A stretch of 40,256 nt of DNA from an uncultured bacterium (lineage in GTDB: Bacteria; Bacillota; Clostridia; Lachnospirales; Lachnospiraceae), in the NCBI GenBank assembly GCA_947177425.1, contig CAMWUN010000032.1, forward strand, positions 1 through 40,256. The letters are read 5' to 3'. Position 1 is the stretch's first letter. The number at the start of each line of letters is the position of its first letter. The position numbers were made by a program, and so were the translations under genes. Under the pieces are notes generated by a model. That model was not told the origin of the DNA. It worked only from the letters and a program-made list of their open reading frames with translations, and made no database searches. Below are positions 24,588 through 32,242 of the stretch, piece after piece.

Positions 24588-26990
24588 ATGAATATGCGAA
24601 TTGCCCTTGCAGGCAACCCGAACTGCGGAAAGACTACGCTGTTCAATGCTCTGACCGGCTCTAATCAGTTCGTTGGAAACTGGCCGGGCGTTACGGTGGA
24701 AAAGAAGGAAGGAAAGCTGAAAAAGCATGACGGCGTGACGATTACCGATCTTCCCGGTATTTATTCCCTTTCCCCATACACACTGGAGGAAGTGGTGGCA
24801 AGAAATTATCTGATCGGCGAGCGCCCCGATGCTATTTTGAATATTATTGACGGCACGAATCTGGAGAGAAACCTGTATCTGACTACCCAGCTTACCGAAC
24901 TTGGCATCCCTGTTGTTGTTGCAATCAACATGATGGATGTGGTTGAGAAAAACGGTGACAAGATAAACACAGCAGAGCTGTCAAGGGCCTTAGGCTGCAA
25001 AGTGGTGGAGATTTCCGCCTTGAAAGGAAACGGCATCATGGAGGCTGCGGAGGCGGCAATCGATGCGGCAAAGAACGGGAAGACTGTTCCGATGCACACT
25101 TTTTCCGGAACAGTGGAACATGCCCTTGCACATATTGAGGAGGCGGCGGTACACAGTATGCCGGAGGAACAGCAGCGGTGGTATGCAATCAAGCTGTTTG
25201 AACGGGATGACAAGGTGCTGGAGCAGATGAATCTGGGCGGATCCGTTCTTTCCCATATCGAAACAGATATTAAGGCGGTTGAGGAAGAGATGGACGACGA
25301 TGCGGAATCCATCATTACCAATGAGCGGTATGTTTATATTGGCAGTATCATCAAAGGATGCCTAAAGAAAAAATCCGCAGGAAAGCTGACTAATTCCGAT
25401 AAAATTGACGGGATTGTAACAAACCGTTTCTTAGGGCTTCCGATTTTTGCGGTAATCATGTTCCTTGTGTATTACATATCCATGGTGACGGTAGGTTCCG
25501 CTGCCACGGATTGGGCAAATGACGGACTCTTTGGCGACGGATGGCATCTGTTTGGCATGGGATCCTCCGCTTATGAGGAGGCGGCTGAGGAATATGGTGG
25601 AGCGGCGCTTATTGTGGACGGTTATGATGCTTATATGGAAGAAAATGGTGCAGTTCCCACAGAAGATTTCCCCTATGAAGTGGAGGACGATGAAACCTTA
25701 GAAGTAACGGTAGAAACGGCAACCCTTGCAGATTATGAGGATGCGCTGGCGGTTCTTGAACAGTACGGCGAAGAGCCGGATCCGGCGGCTTACGGCGTGT
25801 GGGTTCCCGGTATCCCGGCGCTGGTAGGAGGCGGACTTGAGGCTGCAGGCGCTGCCGACTGGCTTGCGGGGCTGATTAATGACGGTATCGTAGCCGGCGT
25901 TGGCGCGGTTCTGGGATTTGTGCCCCAGATGCTTGTTTTATTCCTGCTCCTCGCTTTCCTTGAGGCATGTGGTTATATGGCGCGTATTGCCTTTGTGCTT
26001 GACCGTATTTTCCGTAAGTTCGGATTGTCTGGTAAATCCTTTATCCCCATGCTTATCGGTACCGGTTGCGGTATTCCGGGCATCATGGCATCAAGGACGA
26101 TTGAAAACGAACGTGACCGCCGGATGACGATTATGACGACCACCTTTATTCCCTGCGGTGCAAAAGTGCCTTTCATCTCCATGGTTGCAGGCGCGATTTT
26201 CGGCGGATCCGCATGGGTTGCAACAAGCGCATACTTTGTGGGAATGGCGGCAATTATTATTTCCGGCATTATGCTAAAGAAAACGAAAATGTTTTCCGGG
26301 GATCCGGCTCCTTTTGTAATGGAGCTTCCGGCTTATCATATGCCGACGGCAGGCAATGTCCTGCGTTCCATGTGGGAGAGGGGATGGTCCTTTATTAAGA
26401 AAGCAGGCACAATTATTCTGCTTTCCACTATCGTGATCTGGTTTACCACTTACTTTGGATTTACTTCGGAAGGATTCAGAATGCTTGGAGAGGAAGAGAT
26501 GGATCAGTCTCTTCTGGCTGCCATCGGCGGAGCGATTGCATGGATTTTCATACCGCTGGGCTGGGGAAACTGGCAGGCGGCTGTAGCGTCCATCACCGGT
26601 CTGGTAGCAAAGGAAAATATTGTCGGCACAATGGGTATTCTCTATCCAGGCGGATGGCCTGAGATTGGGGCCAATTTCAGTCAGGTTGCCGGATATTCCT
26701 TCCTTGTGTTCAATCTTCTGTGTGCGCCCTGCTTTGCGGCCATCGGCGCCATCAAGCGGGAGATGAACAATGCGAAATGGACCTGGTTTGCTATCGGCTA
26801 TCAGTGTCTGCTTGCTTATGCGGTGGCGCTGATGGTATACCAGTTTGGTTCTGCGTTTACCGGCAGTCTGAGCATCATCGGTCTTCTGGTTGCCATTGTC
26901 ATTCTTGCCGGTATGATTTATATGCTTTTCAGACCATATAAAGAAGCCACAAAGCTGACAACAAATGTTAAAATAAAAGTAGCAAGATAA
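24588..26990 (+). CDS. feoB: Ferrous iron transporter FeoB
   Basis: 800-residue membrane Fe(II) transporter. The N-terminal GTPase has G1 GNPNCGKT (9-16), G2 VGNWPGVTVE, G3 DLPG, G4 NMMD and G5 SALKGNG; a helical regulatory domain follows, then a membrane part with two Gate motifs, including GTGCGIPGIMASRTIENERDRR and LVAKENIVGTMGILYPG. An acidic insertion (about residues 320-410, rich in Glu, Asp and Tyr) lies between the first and second membrane segments and would be extracellular. GAGG at 24577-24580 precedes the ATG. The membrane core matches bacterial FeoB. Regulated by iron boxes upstream and followed by a Cys-rich small membrane protein. Confidence 0.97.
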   Translation: MNMRIALAGNPNCGKTTLFNALTGSNQFVGNWPGVTVEKKEGKLKKHDGVTITDLPGIYSLSPYTLEEVVARNYLIGERPDAILNIIDGTNLERNLYLTTQLTELGIPVVVAINMMDVVEKNGDKINTAELSRALGCKVVEISALKGNGIMEAAEAAIDAAKNGKTVPMHTFSGTVEHALAHIEEAAVHSMPEEQQRWYAIKLFERDDKVLEQMNLGGSVLSHIETDIKAVEEEMDDDAESIITNERYVYIGSIIKGCLKKKSAGKLTNSDKIDGIVTNRFLGLPIFAVIMFLVYYISMVTVGSAATDWANDGLFGDGWHLFGMGSSAYEEAAEEYGGAALIVDGYDAYMEENGAVPTEDFPYEVEDDETLEVTVETATLADYEDALAVLEQYGEEPDPAAYGVWVPGIPALVGGGLEAAGAADWLAGLINDGIVAGVGAVLGFVPQMLVLFLLLAFLEACGYMARIAFVLDRIFRKFGLSGKSFIPMLIGTGCGIPGIMASRTIENERDRRMTIMTTTFIPCGAKVPFISMVAGAIFGGSAWVATSAYFVGMAAIIISGIMLKKTKMFSGDPAPFVMELPAYHMPTAGNVLRSMWERGWSFIKKAGTIILLSTIVIWFTTYFGFTSEGFRMLGEEEMDQSLLAAIGGAIAWIFIPLGWGNWQAAVASITGLVAKENIVGTMGILYPGGWPEIGANFSQVAGYSFLVFNLLCAPCFAAIGAIKREMNNAKWTWFAIGYQCLLAYAVALMVYQFGSAFTGSLSIIGLLVAIVILAGMIYMLFRPYKEATKLTTNVKIKVAR

Positions 26991-27005
26991 TATTTACGAA
27001 AGCAT

Positions 27006-27041
27006 TGCACGGCAGCCCGGTTAGTTTCGGACTGCCATGCA
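27006..27041 (+). terminator. Intergenic hairpin between feoB and the small Cys-rich gene
   Basis: TGCA-GGCAG-CCG pairs with CGG-CTGCC-TGCA, with two mismatches; no T run follows closely, so it may be a processing or attenuation hairpin rather than a full terminator. Confidence 0.4.
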
Positions 27042-27069
27042 GTGTATTTTGGGAACAGGAGGAATTTAA

Positions 27070-27243
27070 GTGTTTACATGGATTATGGAAAATATGGCGA
27101 CAATCATCATCAGTACAGTGCTGCTTATTATAGTGGCGGCTATCATTGTCCGTATGGTATATAATAGGAAAAAGGGAAGATCCTCCTGTGGCTGTGGATG
27201 TGCGGGCTGTGCCATGAATGGCTCCTGCCATCCGCAGAAATAG
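27070..27243 (+). CDS. FeoB-associated Cys-rich membrane protein
   Basis: 57-residue protein: one transmembrane helix (about residues 9-30), a basic NRKKGR segment, then a cysteine-rich tail CGCGCAGCAMNGSCH. This is the standard layout of the small FeoB-associated protein found after feoB in many Gram-positive bacteria, thought to assist Fe(II) uptake (FeoC replacement). GTG start with AGGAGG at 27057-27062, 7 bases away. It is short and easily missed. No strong terminator follows before the convergent merR gene; see 27465-27490. Confidence 0.88.
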   Translation: MFTWIMENMATIIISTVLLIIVAAIIVRMVYNRKKGRSSCGCGCAGCAMNGSCHPQK

Positions 27244-27271
27244 CGGGGAGGGGGATGTGCGATGTTCCCTT

Positions 27272-28090
27272 TTACCCTGACACAGGAATTTCAATCTGTA
27301 TGATATAATCTTCAATCCGGTCAACAACCGTTTCATTGATGCCTTTTTCATAAGAAAAGCCGGACAGTTCCAGTCCATGACTGTCCGCGTAATGCAGGAT
27401 TGTCTGGTACCTCTGGGGAAGTTTGTCCAAATCTCCCTTATAAAAGGCGCGCAGATATTTTCCGGCGGGCTGCACATGCAGCCCGCTTTTTGGCGTAAGA
27501 AGAGGGATTTCAATGAACAGCCTGGAATAATCGTCAAAACTACCCTTCCGCAGACTGGCAACGGAAATCATGGAGCCATAGGAGACGTCATGAAGATGGC
27601 CTACCTGATACAGGGTTGTCTGTGCCGTAATCAGCTCGACCTCCTTTTCAAAAGAAGTGTTCTTGTCAATATCCACCGTTACCAGTAAACGTTTCTCTTT
27701 TTCCACAATACTGATTTCCGATAAATCCATGGTCAGCAATGTTTCCATATTCTGGTGATAATTGCACAAAGTTTTCCTGACTGCCTGTAAATGAAGAATT
27801 TGCAAGTCCAGACGGGCTATTTTTTCATCCAGAAGCAGTTTCAGATTTTCTGCGGAACGGTTTTTCATGAACCGCTGTATTTCATTTATGGATACATCCA
27901 GTTCCCGCAACATCAGAATCGTTTCCAGTATGGGACTTTGAAGGTAATTATAATAGCGGTATCCGTTTTCGGGATTGACGGATGCAGGCTTAAACAGCCC
28001 GATTTCATCATACCACATCAGGGTTTTCTTATTAATGCCGTGCAGAGCGGCGAACTGGCCGATTGTGAGCAGTTTGCTTTTCTTATCCAT
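27272..28090 (-). CDS. MerR-family regulator with effector-binding domain
   Basis: 272 residues. The N-terminal winged helix has LLTIGQFAALHGINKKTLMWYDEIGLF, a typical MerR start, followed by NGYRYYNYLQ and a coiled coil (ILETILMLRELD to NYHQNME). The C-terminal half resembles the GyrI-like effector-binding domain of BmrR-type multidrug regulators (LYQVGHLHDVSYGSMI, ...LRAFYKGDLDKLPQRYQ). AGGAGG lies just upstream of the ATG. Divergent from a MATE exporter whose promoter has the 19-bp spacer that MerR proteins act on, so it probably activates that exporter in response to a drug-like ligand. Confidence 0.92.
   Translation of the reverse strand: MDKKSKLLTIGQFAALHGINKKTLMWYDEIGLFKPASVNPENGYRYYNYLQSPILETILMLRELDVSINEIQRFMKNRSAENLKLLLDEKIARLDLQILHLQAVRKTLCNYHQNMETLLTMDLSEISIVEKEKRLLVTVDIDKNTSFEKEVELITAQTTLYQVGHLHDVSYGSMISVASLRKGSFDDYSRLFIEIPLLTPKSGLHVQPAGKYLRAFYKGDLDKLPQRYQTILHYADSHGLELSGFSYEKGINETVVDRIEDYIIQIEIPVSG
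27465..27490 (+). terminator. Terminator-like palindrome inside merR, plus-strand direction
   Basis: GCGGGCTGCA (27465-27474), CA, TGCAGCCCGC (27477-27486) then TTTTT on the plus strand. It lies within merR codons and would stop transcripts running in from the feo operon, which has only a weak hairpin before merR. Confidence 0.5.
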
Positions 28091-28112
28091 TTTTCCTCCT
28101 GAAAATTTCCTG

Positions 28113-28143
28113 TTGACCGTACTGTTACTGTACAGTCTATCAT
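28113..28143 (+). promoter_or_regulatory. MerR-type promoter of the MATE gene
   Basis: TTGACC (28113-28118) and TATCAT (28138-28143) with a 19-bp spacer, the unusual spacing activated by MerR proteins; the spacer holds the palindrome ACTGTACAGT (28127-28136). Confidence 0.75.
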
Positions 28144-28186
28144 ACTATGCACAGGAATTAAATACAAGACGGAAGGAGAAAAATCT

Positions 28187-29518
28187 ATGGATAATCAAAA
28201 TGTATATTTAAAACCTGTCACCCTGAAAAATGCTTTGAGGTTTGCCATACCGACCATTGCCATGACGGTGTTTATGTCTTTTTATACGATGGTTGACGGT
28301 CTGTTCGTGGCAAATCTGATTGGAACCAGCGCCCTGTCAGCCATTAACCTGACTGCGCCGGTAATCCAGCTTGTGACGGCTGTTTCCACTATGCTTGCCA
28401 CAGGGGGAAGCGCTGTTATTATGAAAAAAATGGGAGAGCAGAAGAGTGGGGAAGCCAAGGAGGACTTTACCTTCCTCATTCTGGTGAATGTGCTTGTAGG
28501 ACTTATCGTGTGCGGCCTGGGGTATCTGGTGATGGAAGGTATTTTTGCAGGGATGAATCTGTCTGCAGATGTGTCTGGATACTGTGTGGAATATTTAAGC
28601 CGCTATCTGCTGTTCACCGTTCCCATTCTACTGATGAACAATTTTACCCTTTATATGATTGCCAGCGGAAAGGCCGCGCTTTCCCTGGCTTGTTCCGTGG
28701 CAGGGGGTGTGCTGAATATGGTTCTTGATTATGTATTCATTGCGGTTTTACATATGGGAATCAGCGGTGCGGCAATTGCAACGGGAATGGGATATTCCGT
28801 AACGGCGGTGACAGGGCTGTTTGTTTTCAGCAGGCAAAAGAGCCTTCTGCACTTTAAAAAGCCTGTATGCCGGTTCAGAGTCCTTGCAAATGCCGCCGCA
28901 AACGGGTGCTCCGAGATGGCTGCGGCTCTTGTCACTGGAATTATTACGATGATGTTCAACTGGACTATGCTCCGTTATGTGGGTGAGGACGGCGTTGCGG
29001 CCGTAACAATCATAATGTATGTGCTGATGTTTGCAAGTTCCCTTTACACCGGCTATTCTTATGGCGTTGCGCCTATGCTCAGCTTTTATTTTGGGGAGAA
29101 AAATAATGAAAAGCTGAAAAAGCTGTGCGATGTCAGTCTGAAAGTAATTGGGGGCATCTCCCTGGTGACGGCAGCGGCGTCTTTTATTCTGACAAAACCG
29201 CTGGTGTCGGTATTTGCCCGTCCTGACAATCCGGTATATGATCTGGCGGTGAGTGGCAACAGAATATGCACCATAGCATTGTTTTTTATTGGCTTTAATA
29301 TATTTGCAAGCGGTATGTTTACAGCCTTATCCAACGGTCTGGTTTCGGCTGTCCTTGCCTTTTCCAGATCCTTTGTGTTTATGCTGGTTACTATGGCTGT
29401 CCTGCCCATGATAATGGGCGTGAACGGTATCTGGCTGGCGACACCCGGGGCGGAACTTATGGCTCTTGCTTTATCGGTATTTATGTACATGAAACATAGA
29501 AAGATGTATGGATATTAA
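28187..29518 (+). CDS. MATE family efflux transporter
   Basis: 443 residues, 12 predicted membrane helices. Start LKPVTLKNALRFAIPTIAMTVFMSFYTMVDGLFVANLIG matches the MATE N-terminal half. The repeat of the family fold begins near residue 235, and the first half carries LDYVFIAVLHMGISGAAIATGMGY. GAAGGAGA about 10 bases upstream. The gene is divergent from a MerR regulator with a 19-bp-spacer promoter, which strongly suggests inducible drug or metabolite export. It differs from the MATE at 19.9 kb and is not a recent duplicate. Confidence 0.93.
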   Translation: MDNQNVYLKPVTLKNALRFAIPTIAMTVFMSFYTMVDGLFVANLIGTSALSAINLTAPVIQLVTAVSTMLATGGSAVIMKKMGEQKSGEAKEDFTFLILVNVLVGLIVCGLGYLVMEGIFAGMNLSADVSGYCVEYLSRYLLFTVPILLMNNFTLYMIASGKAALSLACSVAGGVLNMVLDYVFIAVLHMGISGAAIATGMGYSVTAVTGLFVFSRQKSLLHFKKPVCRFRVLANAAANGCSEMAAALVTGIITMMFNWTMLRYVGEDGVAAVTIIMYVLMFASSLYTGYSYGVAPMLSFYFGEKNNEKLKKLCDVSLKVIGGISLVTAAASFILTKPLVSVFARPDNPVYDLAVSGNRICTIALFFIGFNIFASGMFTALSNGLVSAVLAFSRSFVFMLVTMAVLPMIMGVNGIWLATPGAELMALALSVFMYMKHRKMYGY

Positions 29519-29679
29519 AGAAATTTTTGGGGGAAAGAGAGGATAGTTTCATTGCAGCCAGGGGAGCGGGCATCAAGAAATCCGAAGCGAAGTTGGCATT
29601 CTTGGGGAGATTTCCCGGGAACTGGAGACAGAGATGAAGAAATTTAAGATAAGCGGCCTGTAGAGAACAGGATACTGCG

Positions 29680-29720
29680 GAGCCAAACGCTGTCACGCAA
29701 TGGATGACAGCGTTTGGCTC
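29680..29720. terminator. Perfect 16-bp hairpin between convergent genes
   Basis: 29680-29695 is the reverse complement of 29705-29720 around a 9-base loop. The arms contain ACGCTGTCA/TGACAGCGT, the same half as family B repeats. No T run on either side; it may be a terminator or a repeat-derived palindrome. Confidence 0.6.
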
Positions 29721-29740
29721 TGGGAGTGATGGTAATGAAA

Positions 29741-31171
29741 TTAGCTGTTTTCTCTTGCCAGCATATATTGCAGATCCTGTAACAAATCCGGGTCTTTTCC
29801 GCCAGTCAGATTTACTGCCTGCTGCATTTTTTTAAGACCTTCTTCCCGGCGGCCCATCTGGTAGAGAGCCAGGGCATAGCCGCCAAGGGCATAGGAATCC
29901 TTTTCATTTTGCTTTAGAACTTTCTCGTTGGCTTCCAGGCAGAGGTCATAATTGCCGCACATAAACTCACAGTAACCTTTTTCCTTTAGGGCATCTGCAT
30001 TTTCAGGGTCTGACAGAAGTACCTGTTCCAAAGCCAGGGCTGCCTCCTGATGGTTCCCCTGCCTCATGAGTGTATCCGCCAGCAGAAACAGGGATTTGCT
30101 GTTTTTACAGCGGGCACATTTGTCCTTCATTTCTTTTAAGGCAAGATGGTAAGAACAGTACTGGTTTTCTGAGTAGACGCTGCCATTCATGGTCAGGCGG
30201 GTATTGGGACAGCCGCCCAGGCATTTACTGCCATAGACACAGGTCCTGCATAAGCCAGACAGTTTCTCTTTTGTCATTTCCCTGCGCCATAGGAATTTGC
30301 TTTCATCCTCCCATATCTCCCGCAGAGGCCGTTCTTTGACATTGCCTTCAATATAATCACTGGAGCGGATAGAAGTGCATCCCAGAATATCTCCGTTCTG
30401 CAGTATGCCGAAACCGCGGATACCTGCGTTACAGCCGTCCCAGGGGGCAACTGTGTCTGTCCGGTAGGAGAGCCGTTTGATTTCCAGTTCCTTTTTGGTG
30501 TAGTAGCCGATGCAGTCAGCCGGATAAATGGCAATCCGGCCTTCCCTTGCGGTGTCATAACAAAAATCAATCACGTCTTTAAGCTGCTCCGGTTCCAGTA
30601 CCCAGTCAGGGCGTTCTTTCAGGCTGCCCATGGGCAGGCCAAGCTGTACCTGCCAGCTTTGGACGCCCATACCAATCAGCATTTCTTTTAAATCTTTCAT
30701 GATGCCGATATTTTGTCTGGTGATGGTGGTCACGGCTCCTGTATAAATGCCCAGCTCCCTCATGGTAAGAAAAGCACGCCTTGCGTGGTCAAAAGCGCCC
30801 TCCCTTCTGATTTTGTCGTGGACTTTTGGGGTGCCGTCAATGCTGATTGCGACGGTGGAGATGCCACTGTCCTTTAATTTCTGTGCAGTTTCCCGTTCAA
30901 GGAGCCAGCCGTTTGTGATGATATTTACGGCTACGCCCAGAGAAGAAAGCCGCTTTACCAGCAAGTGGATATCTTTTCTGGTCAGAGGTTCGCCTCCCGA
31001 AAGGGTGATCCATTTCAGCCCTAACTCTGCTATCTGGTAACACACAGCCAGCGCTTCTTCGGTGGTAAGTTCATCTGGAAGAGGATCTGTACAGGAAGAA
31101 CCGCAGTGGCCGCAGCGCATATTGCATCCCATTGTCACCTCCCAGACGCAGGTAATCGGTTGGTATTTCAT
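29741..31171 (-). CDS. Radical SAM/SPASM enzyme with C-terminal TPR domain
   Basis: 476 residues. Canonical radical SAM cluster CNMRCGHC (Cys 16, 20, 23) and GGEP motif LSGGEPLTR; the barrel continues through VAISIDGTPKVHDKIR. The SPASM region has a Cys after APWDGC, one in LGCTSIR, and CRTCVYGSKCLGGCPN (about 300-318) that binds auxiliary Fe-S clusters as in peptide-modifying enzymes. Residues about 365-470 are TPR-like repeats (SLFLLADTLMRQGNHQEAALALEQVLLSDPENADAL), a likely substrate-docking part. AAGGAGG lies 6 bases upstream, directly after the stop of the repeat-bearing protein. Most likely modifies that protein. Other SPASM roles, such as enzyme maturation, cannot be excluded. Confidence 0.88.
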   Translation of the reverse strand: MKYQPITCVWEVTMGCNMRCGHCGSSCTDPLPDELTTEEALAVCYQIAELGLKWITLSGGEPLTRKDIHLLVKRLSSLGVAVNIITNGWLLERETAQKLKDSGISTVAISIDGTPKVHDKIRREGAFDHARRAFLTMRELGIYTGAVTTITRQNIGIMKDLKEMLIGMGVQSWQVQLGLPMGSLKERPDWVLEPEQLKDVIDFCYDTAREGRIAIYPADCIGYYTKKELEIKRLSYRTDTVAPWDGCNAGIRGFGILQNGDILGCTSIRSSDYIEGNVKERPLREIWEDESKFLWRREMTKEKLSGLCRTCVYGSKCLGGCPNTRLTMNGSVYSENQYCSYHLALKEMKDKCARCKNSKSLFLLADTLMRQGNHQEAALALEQVLLSDPENADALKEKGYCEFMCGNYDLCLEANEKVLKQNEKDSYALGGYALALYQMGRREEGLKKMQQAVNLTGGKDPDLLQDLQYMLARENS

Positions 31172-31182
31172 GTTGTACCTCC

Positions 31183-31932
31183 TTAGCAGCAGGGATAACC
31201 ATATTTGGTGATGAAAGGCTCATTCTGGTTACAGAAATATCCATACTTCATGCCAGCGTCCTGGGCGCCGCAGGGGTATCCATACTTCATGCCAGCGTCC
31301 TGGGCGCCGCAGGGATAGCCATACTTCATAAAAGGATCCTGGGGATAGGCGTATGCCATATGGGAATTGAACCGGGCGCTGTTATTCCGGAAAGGCTCTG
31401 CGTTTGCGGTGGGAAAGCCGTACTCTGTACAGGGGAATGTGGGAGGCTTTACACCATACATGACAACGGGATTATAGTCATTGTTAAGAGAGTTCTGGTT
31501 ATAAATCATTCCATAGGGCATCTGCGCCTGTGCAGCTTCCCGGGGGAATGGTACGCCGTAAGGGATGATGGTGTTTGCAGTGTTGTCGGCTTCTTTCTGG
31601 CGGATATCTTCACTATATTTGACATACTCGTCAGAATTATGGGGTATGATGGTCAGGGATATTTTTTCCTCTTTTGCAATTTCTTCCGGCTGGAAGGAAC
31701 ATGCCAGCACAAAGGAAAGCTCGGCTTCCACTGTTTTAGCGGATGATACACCGAAATAAAATCTCTGTATCACAGGGGAAACTCCCGGTCCCATGGGTAT
31801 CGTCTGAATTCCTTCCAGTATAATACCGTCTGGAAGCCCGGCCAGGCACCAGCCGTAGGCTGTTGAACCAAGCATGGACTGTAAATCAACTGTAAAAATT
31901 TTTCCTTCTAAAACTACCATTTCCTGTTGCAT
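31183..31932 (-). CDS. Candidate repeat-bearing precursor of a radical SAM-modified product
   Basis: 249 residues, no signal peptide. Residues about 1-110 form a beta-rich domain with STAYGWCLAGLPDG and IQRFYFGV, which loosely resembles the chagasin/I42 inhibitor fold. The rest is Asn/Pro/Tyr-rich with Tyr-Gly motifs becoming more regular towards the end: IPYGVPF, MPYGMIY, VMYGVKP, TEYGFPT, then KYGYPC, KYGYPC, KYGYFC, KYGYPCC at the terminus. Two units (GAQDAGMKYGYPC) are a direct 39-bp duplication. AGGAGG 8 bases before the ATG. The gene is 11 bp upstream of a radical SAM/SPASM gene on the same strand, so it is likely co-transcribed. Most likely a RiPP-type precursor or modified repeat protein; not recognised as a named family. 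Confidence 0.72.
   Translation of the reverse strand: MQQEMVVLEGKIFTVDLQSMLGSTAYGWCLAGLPDGIILEGIQTIPMGPGVSPVIQRFYFGVSSAKTVEAELSFVLACSFQPEEIAKEEKISLTIIPHNSDEYVKYSEDIRQKEADNTANTIIPYGVPFPREAAQAQMPYGMIYNQNSLNNDYNPVVMYGVKPPTFPCTEYGFPTANAEPFRNNSARFNSHMAYAYPQDPFMKYGYPCGAQDAGMKYGYPCGAQDAGMKYGYFCNQNEPFITKYGYPCC
31238..31330 (-). repeat. 39-bp in-frame tandem repeat in the precursor gene
   Basis: 31238-31276 and 31277-31315 are almost identical, and the start of a third unit lies at 31316-31330. 39 bp equals 13 codons, so repeat number can change without frameshift. Confidence 0.85.
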
Positions 31933-32242
31933 TTTGAATTCCTCCTTGCTTCTTTTTCTTTTGTTTTAGCGGCAGATAGGCAGCGCCGCTTCAATATATT
32001 TCCATTATAGCAAAGTGTGCCGTGCAAAAAAGCTTGTGGCATTAAGAGGGCCTTTTCTGGCAATAAAATTTTTATTTTGTGCATATTTTCTGAAAAAGTC
32101 TGATTTTTACAATTAGAGAGGCAAATTAGTATAGATTGAATTTGGAGATTTGGATAATTCGACAAAAATAAGCAAAAAAGGATGTAAATACTCACATTTT
32201 TTTACTGATTAAAGTATAATTTATAGGAAATGGGAGGTTAAA
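31933..32242. promoter_or_regulatory. Divergent intergenic region between precursor operon and two-component genes
   Basis: 310 bp, AT-rich, no ORF supported. On the minus strand TATAAT occurs at about 32001-32006 with a poor -35, followed by a hairpin (AGCGGC ... GCCGCT) in the precursor leader. On the plus strand TATAAT at 32215-32220 precedes the response regulator, with GGGAGG at 32231-32236. No clear LytTR direct repeat was found by eye. Confidence 0.5.

Noticed and set aside
31183-31932. Precursor protein as a cell-wall or spore-coat repeat protein
   Set aside because: No signal peptide or anchor, and the tight coupling to a SPASM enzyme fits a substrate better; not fully excluded.
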